Shown: positions 23,821-32,888, counted from the first letter of the stretch. The stretch is 59,489 nucleotides of DNA from Clostridia bacterium (GCA_017517665.1 JAFWYP010000062.1:1-59489), one strand, 5' to 3'. The notes: generated by a model from the sequence alone, not told the origin. A program made the numbers and translations.

Positions 23821-25918
23821 ATTCCGCTTCTTCAATAAGACCGTAATATCTTCCGAACCAGTAGGGAAGAAGATATGTGCTGGGACATGATGCAACCGAG
23901 GCATTTCCTTCGTCAACCCTGAACATATTGCTGTCATTATAATGAATGATTCTTTCGTCGGCCTCAAGAGCCTCTTTAAGTTGAGGAGCTTCACCCCATT
24001 TTTCTTGCTCGGTATCAAAAACAAGACCTTTTCTTTTTGAATTTATAATCGGAGTACGAATAAAATCAAGCGGGAAATTGCGAAGCTCTTTTATAGCATT
24101 GTCGAGGTCGCAGGGTTCATCGGAGAAAGCACTGCATACAAGATTGAAGAAAATCGTATGTTCGGGTCTTTCGTATTCCCAATGATGACGAAGTCCCATG
24201 AGAAGATATTTTCTGATTGCAGGGTCTTTTTCTATTCGGAGAATTGTTGCTGTTGTAAGGAAGCCGAGATTATCGTCAATGTGGCAGACATGACCGTCAT
24301 CTTTCTTATGCTGTGCGGCGTTGATAAGATAATGCTCGTCAATTGCCAGATGCATGAATTCATCTCTGTATTTTTGCTCGCCTGAAACATGATATGCAAC
24401 ATCAAGGAATGAGAGCATTTCAAGTGAGTTTATGCACTTTTCCCAGAGCCACATACAGTTGCCGTTAAGCTGGTCGAGTGCCCAGTTTGCCCATGTTGTA
24501 GGCAGACCGTCAATATCGCAGAGCTTATAGTTGTTTTCAAGCATATGGTCAACTATATCGCAGATAATTTCTCTGATATACTCTTTTTCTTCATCATTTG
24601 CACATAAATCATAATAAAGTGAGAAACCGAAGAAATGACCAACCATCTCGTCGCTTGAAGTTTCGCCGAGCCACTCGCTTATTCCGTCGGGTGAGGGATG
24701 CCATTCAGAGCCTTCTCTGTCAACAAAAACTCCGAAGTCTTCATCGCCTTCAAATCGAACGGCTCTTGCAGTGAATCCTTTTTTACCCGATACTTTTGCA
24801 AGATAACCCATTGCATACATTGAGCGTCTTGCTGCTTCAAGAACTTTCTCGTCTTTCGTAACTGCATAGCAATATGCAAGCGCACCGATATATGTCTGTG
24901 TCCACAGACCGTCATTATCCGATATTCCGGAAACTCCTGTGCTTATGTCGTGATTTACGATGCTGTGAAGACCTGTTACATATCCCTTTGTACGGATATA
25001 ATGATCCTCTGTAAGTTTAAAGCAATAGTCAGCTTTTTCTTCAAGAGTCATATCCTTTTCAGTGATTTTTGTTACACCCGAATCGGTTGCGGTCCAGATT
25101 GCATCGCCTGTTGCAATTGCATCGTTGAGCTTCGGTTCGCAAGACCATCTGGTTGCGGGCAGGTATTTGCATTTACCGTCTTTGAGAATAATAAGACCTG
25201 CTTCGGAAGAAAGGATAACTCTGCCGTCATTCGCAAAACGGATTCTGAAGATTTCTTCTTCAGGAAGTGCATTAAGTTCGTTGTGACCGTACCAGCCGAT
25301 TTTACCGTCGTAAATATAAACGCCTTTATCTGTGCCGAGCCATGTGAATCCGAGATTTGAATCGTGCTCGATGCAGTTGATTTTTATTTCGGGCATTGAT
25401 GAGTGTTCGTGGCAGATGTTCATCCAGCGTTTTCTTTTACCGTTAACGCAGATGAAAAATTCGGATGTCGCAGCGTTGATTTTTTCGCCTGTAATTGCAA
25501 TGTCGGTAAGCTCGGATTCCGTTCTGAAATATTTCACGAATTTTCCGTCGTTGAATTTATAGAGCCATTCGGGGGTGATAAGATAAATCACATCCGTGCC
25601 GCTGAAACAGATAACTTCTTCATCAAGTGTCTGTAATTCGTTGATGTTTCCGTTTTCCGAAACATAGATTATGTTTTGGGCGGCGAAATAAACTTTGCCA
25701 TTTGCCGAAAAAACAGCCTTTACTGCAGGGCAGGGGAAAGCACCGAGAGTGCCGTCCTTTTTGGTATAGTTAAGACCTTTTTCCGTTCCTATATAAACCG
25801 TACCGTCGCATTCTGCAAGGCAGTAAGCCTTGTTGTCAAGAAGTCCGTTAGCAGAGGTGTAATAGTCGCAGATTCTCTGAGGATATTTTGCGGTTTTGAA
25901 AATTCCGTGTTTTTTCAT
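23819..25918 (-). CDS. Beta-propeller plus alpha/alpha-barrel protein, putative glycan-related
   Basis: 699 residues, no signal peptide. Residues about 20-300 are short WLGTDKGVYIYD- and GTEKGLNY-type repeats, like the propeller of two-component-regulator sensors. Residues about 315-690 are helix-rich with DNDGLWTQTYIGALAYCYAV, DEMVGHFFGFSLYYDL, LPTTWANWALDQLNGN and a final LPYWFGRYYGL. These segments recur in the 592-residue protein at 41614, so the two are paralogous. The helical part resembles (alpha/alpha)6 glycoside hydrolase/lyase folds; catalytic residues cannot be named. Last gene of the birA operon. Confidence 0.65.
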   Translation of the reverse strand: MKKHGIFKTAKYPQRICDYYTSANGLLDNKAYCLAECDGTVYIGTEKGLNYTKKDGTLGAFPCPAVKAVFSANGKVYFAAQNIIYVSENGNINELQTLDEEVICFSGTDVIYLITPEWLYKFNDGKFVKYFRTESELTDIAITGEKINAATSEFFICVNGKRKRWMNICHEHSSMPEIKINCIEHDSNLGFTWLGTDKGVYIYDGKIGWYGHNELNALPEEEIFRIRFANDGRVILSSEAGLIILKDGKCKYLPATRWSCEPKLNDAIATGDAIWTATDSGVTKITEKDMTLEEKADYCFKLTEDHYIRTKGYVTGLHSIVNHDISTGVSGISDNDGLWTQTYIGALAYCYAVTKDEKVLEAARRSMYAMGYLAKVSGKKGFTARAVRFEGDEDFGVFVDREGSEWHPSPDGISEWLGETSSDEMVGHFFGFSLYYDLCANDEEKEYIREIICDIVDHMLENNYKLCDIDGLPTTWANWALDQLNGNCMWLWEKCINSLEMLSFLDVAYHVSGEQKYRDEFMHLAIDEHYLINAAQHKKDDGHVCHIDDNLGFLTTATILRIEKDPAIRKYLLMGLRHHWEYERPEHTIFFNLVCSAFSDEPCDLDNAIKELRNFPLDFIRTPIINSKRKGLVFDTEQEKWGEAPQLKEALEADERIIHYNDSNMFRVDEGNASVASCPSTYLLPYWFGRYYGLIEEAE

Positions 25919-25930
25919 GATTATTTCTCC

Positions 25931-26659
25931 TTATTTAACTGTTATTGATGTTTCAAGATAATTAGATGAACTATTTTCTTTGATAATGAGCTTTCTTTTT
26001 CCGGGATTACAGGTTTTACTTATTTCAAAAGTCCATGAAACAAACCCGTTCGTATCAGCTTTTTTATCTTCAAGAGAACTTGTAGCGGCTGCAGTAGACG
26101 GTGTTTCGTAAAAATCAATTGAATATGTTTTTCCGGGAGTTCCCTGAATGAAAATAGTTGCCTGATTGCCAATCTGAACAGGATCTGTTTTTGTAAGCAT
26201 TGAAATACCGACTGATTTTTCGTTGATTTTGTCATCAACAACAGCTCTTTTTGTTTCTTTGAGCGTCGTTGAAGCAAGTGAGTTTGCTGTTTCAGCCGCT
26301 GTCCTGGTAGTTGCCGTCATAGAATTATTTGTAATTGCGGAAGTAAGGGATTTTTGAGTCGCAGCAGTATTTTTAGTTTCAACAGCGGATTCTTTATTGG
26401 CTTTATCATTTGGCGTATTGGTTATAATCTTTGTGACCGGAACAGTAACGATTTTTTCTGAAACAGAAACAGAAACTTCGCCTTTGGAATCTGTTACATG
26501 AACCGTAACATCTTCTTTTTCGGTAATAAATTCTGTTATTATATTTCTGTCGACAGTTGTTGTGTTATTATTATTTTCGTTTTTGCTGCATGAGGAGAAA
26601 ACAGTCGCTGCCATGCATAAAGCAAGGATAACATCAGATATTTTTTTGAAATTGTTCAT
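25931..26659 (-). CDS. Lipoprotein with Ser/Thr-rich linker
   Basis: 242 residues. The signal sequence ends in a lipobox-like FSSC (Cys near 24), so it is probably lipid-anchored on the outer face of the membrane. A low-complexity Asn/Thr/Ser/Ala region (about 26-150) leads to a beta-rich C-terminal domain of about 85 residues (VQIGNQATIFIQGTPGKTYS, then GFVSWTFEI...GKRKLII), probably Ig-like. No catalytic motif. GAGGT ribosome binding site; 12 nt upstream of the propeller protein gene and 9 nt after the biotin ligase gene. Confidence 0.75.
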   Translation of the reverse strand: MNNFKKISDVILALCMAATVFSSCSKNENNNNTTTVDRNIITEFITEKEDVTVHVTDSKGEVSVSVSEKIVTVPVTKIITNTPNDKANKESAVETKNTAATQKSLTSAITNNSMTATTRTAAETANSLASTTLKETKRAVVDDKINEKSVGISMLTKTDPVQIGNQATIFIQGTPGKTYSIDFYETPSTAAATSSLEDKKADTNGFVSWTFEISKTCNPGKRKLIIKENSSSNYLETSITVK

Positions 26660-26668
26660 AATATTACC

Positions 26669-27349
26669 TCATATTCTGATTGAGATTTCACCCGAGGATA
26701 AAATGTCGGTGCTTCCGTCGGGAAGTTTTATAATCAGGTTGCAGTTTTCATTGATATCAGCCGCAAAACCTTTGAATTCAATATTGTTTTTGAAATAAGT
26801 TACTTCTTTTCCGATAACAAACAGAAGCTGACGGTATTTGTTGATAATCTCGGAATCATCTTGATAATAGTCAAGAATTTTATCTGATATTTTATCGGCG
26901 ATGTACTCTTTGTCACAGTTTATATTAATGCTGCCCGCCGCTTTTAATTCAACAGGAAAATGCTGTGTTGTAATGTTTAATCCTATTCCGAGAGTTATAT
27001 ATGAATTGCCGTTGTTTATAATTCTTTCGGCGAGTATACCGCAAACTTTCTTACCGTTTATGAAAATATCATTTACCCATTTGATTTTCGGGTCAGCGCC
27101 GATAGATGATAAAACCTCGCATACCGCAACGGCCGCCAAAGGAGTGAGCAATTCCGAATTGCCTCTTTCTTCAAAAACAAGAGTCATGTATAATCCCGTG
27201 TCTTTCGGAGAATAAAAGCTGTTACCTCTTCTGCCTCTGCCTTCGGTTTGCTCGTTTGCAATAATAAGAACGGGAAGAGAAAGGTTATCTATATTTTCTT
27301 TTGCATATGTGTTTGTTGAAGGTAAGGTGTCAAAAAAGAGTTTACGGAT
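26669..27349 (-). CDS. birA: Biotin-protein ligase (no DNA-binding domain), apparent non-AUG start
   Basis: About 226 residues. LPSTNTYAKE (9-18), NEQTEGRGRRGNSFYSPKDT (about 32-51, biotinyl-AMP loop), KWVNDI (90-95) and GKKVCGIL (99-106) are the ligase signature. The conserved N-terminus lies upstream of the first ATG (27187), yet there is no ATG, GTG or TTG in that segment. The promoter at 27380-27408 puts the 5' end of the mRNA near 27373, and an AAGGA lies at about 27358-27362. The start is therefore CTG (27358), ATT (27355) or ATC (27349); ATC has the best spacing (9 nt). The N-terminal HTH of repressor-type BirA is absent, so it should only biotinylate carboxylase carriers. Confidence 0.85.
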   Translation of the reverse strand: MRKLFFDTLPSTNTYAKENIDNLSLPVLIIANEQTEGRGRRGNSFYSPKDTGLYMTLVFEERGNSELLTPLAAVAVCEVLSSIGADPKIKWVNDIFINGKKVCGILAERIINNGNSYITLGIGLNITTQHFPVELKAAGSININCDKEYIADKISDKILDYYQDDSEIINKYRQLLFVIGKEVTYFKNNIEFKGFAADINENCNLIIKLPDGSTDILSSGEISIRI

Positions 27350-27379
27350 AAAAATCAGTCCTTGTTTATTGTTAAAATA

Positions 27380-27408
27380 ATTTTATATTATACCAATTTA
27401 ATTGTCAA
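27380..27408 (-). promoter_or_regulatory. Promoter of the birA operon
   Basis: On the minus strand TTGACA (27403-27408), 17 nt, TAAAAT (27380-27385). Confidence 0.8.
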
Positions 27409-27424
27409 TATTATAATTTTTTTA

Positions 27425-27453
27425 TTGACAGCTTAATTAATAAATTGTAAAAT
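27425..27453 (+). promoter_or_regulatory. Promoter of the glycyl radical operon
   Basis: TTGACA (27425-27430), 17 nt, TAAAAT (27448-27453). It is divergent from the birA promoter, with 16 nt between the two -35 boxes. Confidence 0.82.
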
Positions 27454-27484
27454 TATACTAAAACATTTATAAAGGGGGAGTGTC

Positions 27485-28189
27485 ATGAAAATATTGCAAA
27501 AAGGTTTCAACTATTCTCAGGACGGTCCCGGAAACAGACTTGTTTATCATTTGCAGGGATGCAATTTCAGATGTAAATGGTGCTCGAATGCAGACAGCAT
27601 TCCTCTTGATAATTCAAATGCAAAAGAATATTCCGTTGATGAGTTATTCGATGAAATAATGCGAAGCAGAATGATGTTTTTTGACGGAGGCGGTGTTACA
27701 TTCACGGGTGGAGAAGTTTGTGTTCAGTCCGATGAGCTTATTCAACTTCTCAAAAAACTCAAATCTGCCGAAATAAACACTTGCATTGAATCGAATGCAT
27801 CTTTTCCGTCAATAAAAAATGTTGCGGAATATATTGATTATCTTATTGTTGATTTTAAACATTTTGATGATGAAATGCACAGAAAATGGGTCGGTGTATC
27901 TAACAAAACAGTCAAAGAGAACATTGAGTATTTCTTTTCGACAGGCAGACAGATTCATATACGCATTCCCGTTATTCATGGTGTAAACGATAATCCGCAA
28001 GGCTTTGCAGATTATTTTAAATCGTTTGATACATCAAATGCTGTTTTTGAATTCCTTGCATACCATGAATTCGGTAAGGATAAGTGGCAGGGAGAATATG
28101 AAATTTCCGACGGTTTTTTACCAAGCGGAACAATAAAGAAATTTACTGAAATTTTTGAAAATTACGGCATAAAAACCGTTGCTACATAA
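27485..28189 (+). CDS. Radical-SAM glycyl radical enzyme activase
   Basis: 234 residues, ATG with GGGGGAG upstream. The radical-SAM cluster CNFRCKWCSN (Cys26, Cys30, Cys33), GGGVTFTGGE and late DFKHFD/RIPVIHGVND segments define a PflA-type activase. The extra ferredoxin-like Cys insert seen in many glycyl radical activases is missing, so it is PflA-sized. It should abstract H from the Gly of the enzyme encoded 12 nt downstream, using SAM and a reduced [4Fe-4S] cluster. Confidence 0.93.
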   Translation: MKILQKGFNYSQDGPGNRLVYHLQGCNFRCKWCSNADSIPLDNSNAKEYSVDELFDEIMRSRMMFFDGGGVTFTGGEVCVQSDELIQLLKKLKSAEINTCIESNASFPSIKNVAEYIDYLIVDFKHFDDEMHRKWVGVSNKTVKENIEYFFSTGRQIHIRIPVIHGVNDNPQGFADYFKSFDTSNAVFEFLAYHEFGKDKWQGEYEISDGFLPSGTIKKFTEIFENYGIKTVAT

Positions 28190-28201
28190 GGAGAAATGAT
28201 T

Positions 28202-30526
28202 ATGATTAACATTCTTAACAGCAAAAAAATAACGGAAATGGCAAAAAAGCTTTTTGCCGAAAAAAGAGCAGGTATGCGCCTTGACGGCTGGTTTATCGCC
28301 AAAGAAGCCGAGCTTCGTCTTGCCAAAGAATTCGAGGGTGAAAATGAAGAAGTGAAAAAGGCTCTCATTCTTCGTGAAATCGTTAAAACTCTTCCGATTT
28401 ATCTGAGCGATTATCAGATTTTTGCAGGTACTCAGGATGATGCTTTTGCAAGAAGCTACGCACTTATAAATCCTGCTTTTAAAGTTGAAGAGTTCAGCGG
28501 TTACTGTGACCCTGCCGCAGTATTTTCGGATATCGAACCCAACGGTGAATTTACTGCCGAAAGAATTGAAAAAGCAAGAAATGAATTTGCCAAAACAGAA
28601 TATGCCGTAAAGCTCGGTGAAGTTTACGGTAAGGCTGAATGTTATACTAAGGAAGTTATCTTTTTCTTTGAACAGGTAACGGGACATCTTATCCCCGATA
28701 TGCGTTTTGCAATCAAATACGGTGTTAAAGAAATGCTTGCAAAGATTGACGGTAAGGAAGGTAACGGCTACAAAGCTTTTGCAATTGCGCTTGAAAGTGC
28801 AATCATTCTTGCAAACCGTTATGCCGACCTTGCCGCAGAGCAGGCTGAAACAGCTTCACCCGAAAGAAAAGCTCAGCTTGAAATAATGGAGAAAACACTC
28901 CGCAAAGTTCCCGAAAACGGTGCCGAAAATCTTTTTGAGGCTATTCAGGCATTTATTATAATGTGGCAGATTATGTGCCTTGAACAGACTCCCAATCCGT
29001 TTGCATTCTCGGTCGGTAATGCTGACAGAATTTTTGAACCGTACAGAAACGGTGCGGACCGTGAAACAGTCGCAGCTCTTCTCAAGCATTTCCTCGTTTT
29101 CTTCAATGTTGCTGACAGAAGCTGGGCTATTTCGCAGAATATTATCGTCAGCGGCCGAGACCTTTGCGGAAACGATTTAACCAACGAAACTACATATGCA
29201 CTCATGGATGCATATTACGAAATGAATCTTCCTCAGCCTATTCTTTCCGTTAAGCTTCATAAGAATACTCCTGCAAAGCTTTATGAAGAAATGGGCAGAT
29301 TCCTTTTCACTCCCGGTGCACTTACTCCTTCATTCTTCAATGACGATTCACTCTATGAAGTTCTTGCTTCAAAGGGCGTTGACGATAATGACCTTGCGGA
29401 TATTTCGATCGCAGGCTGTCAGGAACCTCTTATCATGGGCAAGGATAACGGCAACACAACAAACAGCTGGCTCAATCTTCCCAAGATTCTCGAAATGACA
29501 CTTACAGGCGGCGTTTCAACAATTACAGGCGAGAAGCTTGTTGACGTTGAAGCCTGCAAGCTTGAAAATATCCGTGAAGAATTCTTTAAGAATGTTGAAA
29601 AGTTTGTTGCAGCCATGGGTGAATGTGCAAACGGCGCATCAGCGGCTCTTTCAACCCAAAGAGTACCTTTCCTTTCTTGTCTCATGGGCGGACTTGAAAA
29701 CGGTATAGATGCAAGAGATATCAATAAGCAGGGTACAAAATATAACGGCAGCGGATGCCTTATCCACGGTGTTTCTGTTATCGCAGACAGCTTCTCCGCT
29801 ATTGATAAACTCCTTGCCGAAAGACCGCAGGATGCCGATAAGCTTGTTGATGCACTTAAAGCAAATTTTGAGGGCTATGAAGAACTCAGAGATTTTCTTC
29901 TTTCTGCCGATAAATTCGGTAATAACATTGAAAAAGTTGATGCGGAAGCGGGCGAAATCGCTTCAAAGGTTGCGGATATTGTTTCCTCAACAAAGAATTA
30001 TCTCGGCAATTCGTTCCGTCCCGATTTCTCATCACCCTCAACTCATCTTCTCTACGGTTACTGGGTAGGTGCAACTCCTGACGGCAGAAAGTCAAGAGAT
30101 ATGCTCGGCTACGGTGTTGACCCTCTTTACGGTAGTGCCGAAAACGGTCTCGGATTCCGTATGCTTTCAAATATGAAGATGCCTTTTGAAAAGATGAACG
30201 GCGGTTATGCTTCGCATCTCGGTATCGACCCCAAATATTTTAAATCCGATTCATACGAAGAAAAGGGCGTTGAATTCAGAGACAAGGTTATAAATCCCTT
30301 GTTCTTCAATCCTCTTAATGAAGGTGTTTCACCTTTCTATCTCTATGTTAACGTTACAACCGCAGAAATTCTCCGTAAGGTTCTTGCAGACCCCAAAAAG
30401 TATGCACCCAGCGGCGTTTATATTATGAGAATTCACGGTACATTCGTTAATTTCCTTGACCTTTCACCCGCTATTCAGCAGGATATCATAACAAGACTTG
30501 ACCCCAATTCAACATCCATCGCATAA
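28202..30526 (+). CDS. Glycyl radical enzyme of unknown substrate
   Basis: 774 residues from the ATG at 28202 (AAGGAG 8 nt upstream; the ATG at 28196 is too close). The PFL-fold landmarks are present: the thiyl-radical site IAGCQEP (Cys406, Glu408, the C-x-E of dehydratase and lyase types rather than the Cys-Cys of pyruvate formate-lyase) and the glycyl loop near the C-terminus, YIMRIHGTFVNFLDLSPAIQ, then QDIITR. Gly746 aligns with the radical Gly of RVSGYAVRF...QQDVITR in PFL, but the usual G-Y-[AS] is G-T-F here. Not PFL, CutC, HypD, IslA or NrdD by motif. A carbohydrate or polyol substrate is suggested by the kinase and isomerase genes behind it (inference). Confidence 0.9.
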   Translation: MINILNSKKITEMAKKLFAEKRAGMRLDGWFIAKEAELRLAKEFEGENEEVKKALILREIVKTLPIYLSDYQIFAGTQDDAFARSYALINPAFKVEEFSGYCDPAAVFSDIEPNGEFTAERIEKARNEFAKTEYAVKLGEVYGKAECYTKEVIFFFEQVTGHLIPDMRFAIKYGVKEMLAKIDGKEGNGYKAFAIALESAIILANRYADLAAEQAETASPERKAQLEIMEKTLRKVPENGAENLFEAIQAFIIMWQIMCLEQTPNPFAFSVGNADRIFEPYRNGADRETVAALLKHFLVFFNVADRSWAISQNIIVSGRDLCGNDLTNETTYALMDAYYEMNLPQPILSVKLHKNTPAKLYEEMGRFLFTPGALTPSFFNDDSLYEVLASKGVDDNDLADISIAGCQEPLIMGKDNGNTTNSWLNLPKILEMTLTGGVSTITGEKLVDVEACKLENIREEFFKNVEKFVAAMGECANGASAALSTQRVPFLSCLMGGLENGIDARDINKQGTKYNGSGCLIHGVSVIADSFSAIDKLLAERPQDADKLVDALKANFEGYEELRDFLLSADKFGNNIEKVDAEAGEIASKVADIVSSTKNYLGNSFRPDFSSPSTHLLYGYWVGATPDGRKSRDMLGYGVDPLYGSAENGLGFRMLSNMKMPFEKMNGGYASHLGIDPKYFKSDSYEEKGVEFRDKVINPLFFNPLNEGVSPFYLYVNVTTAEILRKVLADPKKYAPSGVYIMRIHGTFVNFLDLSPAIQQDIITRLDPNSTSIA

Positions 30527-30535
30527 GGAGCTTAT

Positions 30536-31831
30536 ATGAAAATTATCGGAATAGATATCGGTACAACAAGCATCTGCGGTATAGTCTTTGAAACAGTATC
30601 ACAGAATATTACTGCATCAAAAACTCTCCCGAACAATTCGCTTATCAAAACCGAAAACAGCTATGAAAAAATCCAGAATCCCGAAATAATTATGAACACG
30701 GTTTATGAAATTCTTGACGAATTTTATTCGGATGATGTCGGAGCAATCGGTTTTTCGGGTCAGATGCACGGAATTGTTTATACCGATGAAAACTCGGATG
30801 CCGTAAGCCCTCTCTATATCTGGCAGGATGAACGTGCTGCAAAGGAATATGAAAACGGTAAATCCTATGCGGAACATCTCGGATGTTTTGCGGGTTACGG
30901 ACTTGCAACGGATTTCTATAATGTAAAAAACGGACTCATTCCTCAAAAAGCAAAGTATCTTTGCACGATTGCCGATTATGCGGTTATGAAGCTTTGCGGC
31001 AACAAAAAGCCTCTTGTTCATATCACGAACGCCGCATCTCTCGGATGCTTTGATTTGGTTAATAATAAGTTTACAATTGAAAACTGCCGACTTCCCGAAG
31101 TTACCGCTGAATTCAAAGCGGCAGGTGAATACAAAGGAATTCCGGTCTGCGTTGCACTCGGAGATAATCAGGCAAGCTTTATCGGTTCTGTTTCCGATGC
31201 TGATAATGCTCTTATCAATATCGGAACCGGTTCCCAGATTTCGTGGCTATCTGATGAACTTGTAAATGCGGAAGGTGTTGAAAACAGACCCTTTGACGGC
31301 AAGCGTTATCTTGCGGCAGGCTGTGCTCTTTGCGGCGGCAGAGCATTTGCTATGGTTGAAAAGCTTTTCAGAGAAATTGCAAGTCTCGTTTCCGACAAAG
31401 AAGTAACCTCGATGTATTCTGCAATTGATAAGATTCTTACCGAAAAAACAGAAACCTCTCTTTCGGCTGATTGCCGATTCTGCGGAACAAGAAACTATCC
31501 CTCAATAAGAGGCGGAATATATAATATTTCCGAGGAAAACTTCACAGCTTCGGATATTGCTCTTTCCGTTCTTTACGGTATGTCCGATGAGCTTTATCAA
31601 ATGTATAAAAACGGCGGCAAAAAGGCAGAAAAGCTTGTTTGTTCAGGAAACGGAATAAGAAAAAATGCGGCATTGAGAAGAGTTGTTTCCGAAATGTTCG
31701 GATGCGAAATTAAAATTCCTCTTTTTGAAGAAGAAGCATCGTTTGGTGCGGCTCTTGCGGCATCGGTTGCCTGCGGAATGAGTGCTGATATTTCACAAGC
31801 CTGCAAAATGATAAAATATAAGGAGGTTTAA
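30536..31831 (+). CDS. FGGY-family carbohydrate kinase
   Basis: 431 residues, AGGAG ribosome binding site, 9 nt after the glycyl radical enzyme gene. ATP-binding MKIIGIDIGTTSICGIVF (1-18), the substrate-side SGQMHGIVYTDE and YIWQDERA, and the second-lobe INIGTGSQISWLS and SGNGIRKNAAL are FGGY marks. GQMHG plus WQD is most like the sedoheptulokinase branch, but the substrate cannot be fixed. Within this operon it probably phosphorylates the sugar or polyol that feeds or leaves the radical enzyme. Confidence 0.9.
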   Translation: MKIIGIDIGTTSICGIVFETVSQNITASKTLPNNSLIKTENSYEKIQNPEIIMNTVYEILDEFYSDDVGAIGFSGQMHGIVYTDENSDAVSPLYIWQDERAAKEYENGKSYAEHLGCFAGYGLATDFYNVKNGLIPQKAKYLCTIADYAVMKLCGNKKPLVHITNAASLGCFDLVNNKFTIENCRLPEVTAEFKAAGEYKGIPVCVALGDNQASFIGSVSDADNALINIGTGSQISWLSDELVNAEGVENRPFDGKRYLAAGCALCGGRAFAMVEKLFREIASLVSDKEVTSMYSAIDKILTEKTETSLSADCRFCGTRNYPSIRGGIYNISEENFTASDIALSVLYGMSDELYQMYKNGGKKAEKLVCSGNGIRKNAALRRVVSEMFGCEIKIPLFEEEASFGAALAASVACGMSADISQACKMIKYKEV

Positions 31832-31833
31832 CC

Positions 31834-32853
31834 ATGTTTTATAACGAACCGATTTTCTTTGAAAAAAACAGGGTTTTCAGAGTGTATACGGGCGGAAAGC
31901 TTTTTTCCGATTTCTTCGGTGATGATTCAACCGACGGCTTTTATCCCGAAGAGTGGGTTGCATCAAGTGTTAAGGCTCTTAACGAAGGAAGCACCGACGA
32001 ATATGAAGGTGTTTCAAAAATAAAAGGTATTGATTTGTATCTCAACGATGCTGTTGAAAAGTATAAAGCTGAAATTCTTGGTGACCGAGAAGATATCGGA
32101 ATTCTCACAAAAATACTTGACAGCGCAATAAGATTACCCGTTCAGGCTCATCCCGACAAAGTTTTTTCAGAAAAATATTTTTCATCAAAATACGGCAAGG
32201 AAGAAAGCTGGATTATTCTTGCCACAAGACCCGGAGCAAAGATTTTCTACGGATTCAAAGACGGCGTAACCATGGAAGATTTCAATGCAGCGATTGATGA
32301 AAGCGAAAACAAATCGGATGCAATGGAAAAGCTTCTTTGCTCAATTGATGTCAAAGCGGGGGATGTAATTTATATTCCTGCAAAAATGGTTCATGCAATC
32401 GGAAGCGGATGCCTTCTCCTTGAAGTTCAGGAACCCACGGATTTCACAATTCAGCCCGAACGCTGGTGCGGTGAATATAAGCTTTCCGATAAGGAAATGT
32501 ATCTTGGTCTTGACAGGGAAAAGGCACTTGAATGCTTTGATATGAATAAAAAATATCCCGCCCCCCTCACACCCAAAACCATATCCGATGAAAACGGCGT
32601 AAAATATGAGGCTGTTATCGACGAAACAATAACAAAGAGTTTTTCGGTCAGAACCGCAACCGTCAAAGGCGGGAATTTTGAGCTCGGCAGGGGAGCAGCA
32701 GTCTATGTTGTAACCGAAGGTGAAGGTGTCGTTATCGGCGAAAACTATAACCGTGAAATCAAAAAAGGTGATTATTTTCTCATGCCAGAAAATGCAAAGG
32801 ATAAATTTCGTGTAACCGGTGATTATATTAAAATAACAGAATGTTTTGCATAA
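31834..32853 (+). CDS. manA: Class I mannose-6-phosphate isomerase-like protein
   Basis: 339 residues, AAGGAGG ribosome binding site. Cupin Zn-ligand motif LPVQAHPDK (QAHPDK 104-109), AKMVHAIGSGCLLLEVQ (second His and Glu) and the C-terminal jelly roll ending in KKGDYFLMP place it in the type I phosphomannose isomerases. It interconverts an aldose-6-phosphate and the ketose-6-phosphate. Last gene of the glycyl radical operon, 2 nt after the kinase gene. The name is family-level; specificity for another sugar phosphate is possible. Confidence 0.85.
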   Translation: MFYNEPIFFEKNRVFRVYTGGKLFSDFFGDDSTDGFYPEEWVASSVKALNEGSTDEYEGVSKIKGIDLYLNDAVEKYKAEILGDREDIGILTKILDSAIRLPVQAHPDKVFSEKYFSSKYGKEESWIILATRPGAKIFYGFKDGVTMEDFNAAIDESENKSDAMEKLLCSIDVKAGDVIYIPAKMVHAIGSGCLLLEVQEPTDFTIQPERWCGEYKLSDKEMYLGLDREKALECFDMNKKYPAPLTPKTISDENGVKYEAVIDETITKSFSVRTATVKGGNFELGRGAAVYVVTEGEGVVIGENYNREIKKGDYFLMPENAKDKFRVTGDYIKITECFA

Positions 32854-32859
32854 AAGTAA

Positions 32860-32888
32860 TTGACAGTTTGATTAAATTGATTTAATAT
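32860..32888 (+). promoter_or_regulatory. Promoter of the rubrerythrin-fusion gene
   Basis: TTGACA (32860-32865), 17 nt, TAATAT (32883-32888), 38 nt before the ATG. Confidence 0.7.

Noticed and set aside
28196-28201. Start of the glycyl radical enzyme at 28196
   Set aside because: This ATG lies only 2 nt from AAGGAG; the ATG at 28202 has the proper 8-nt spacing.
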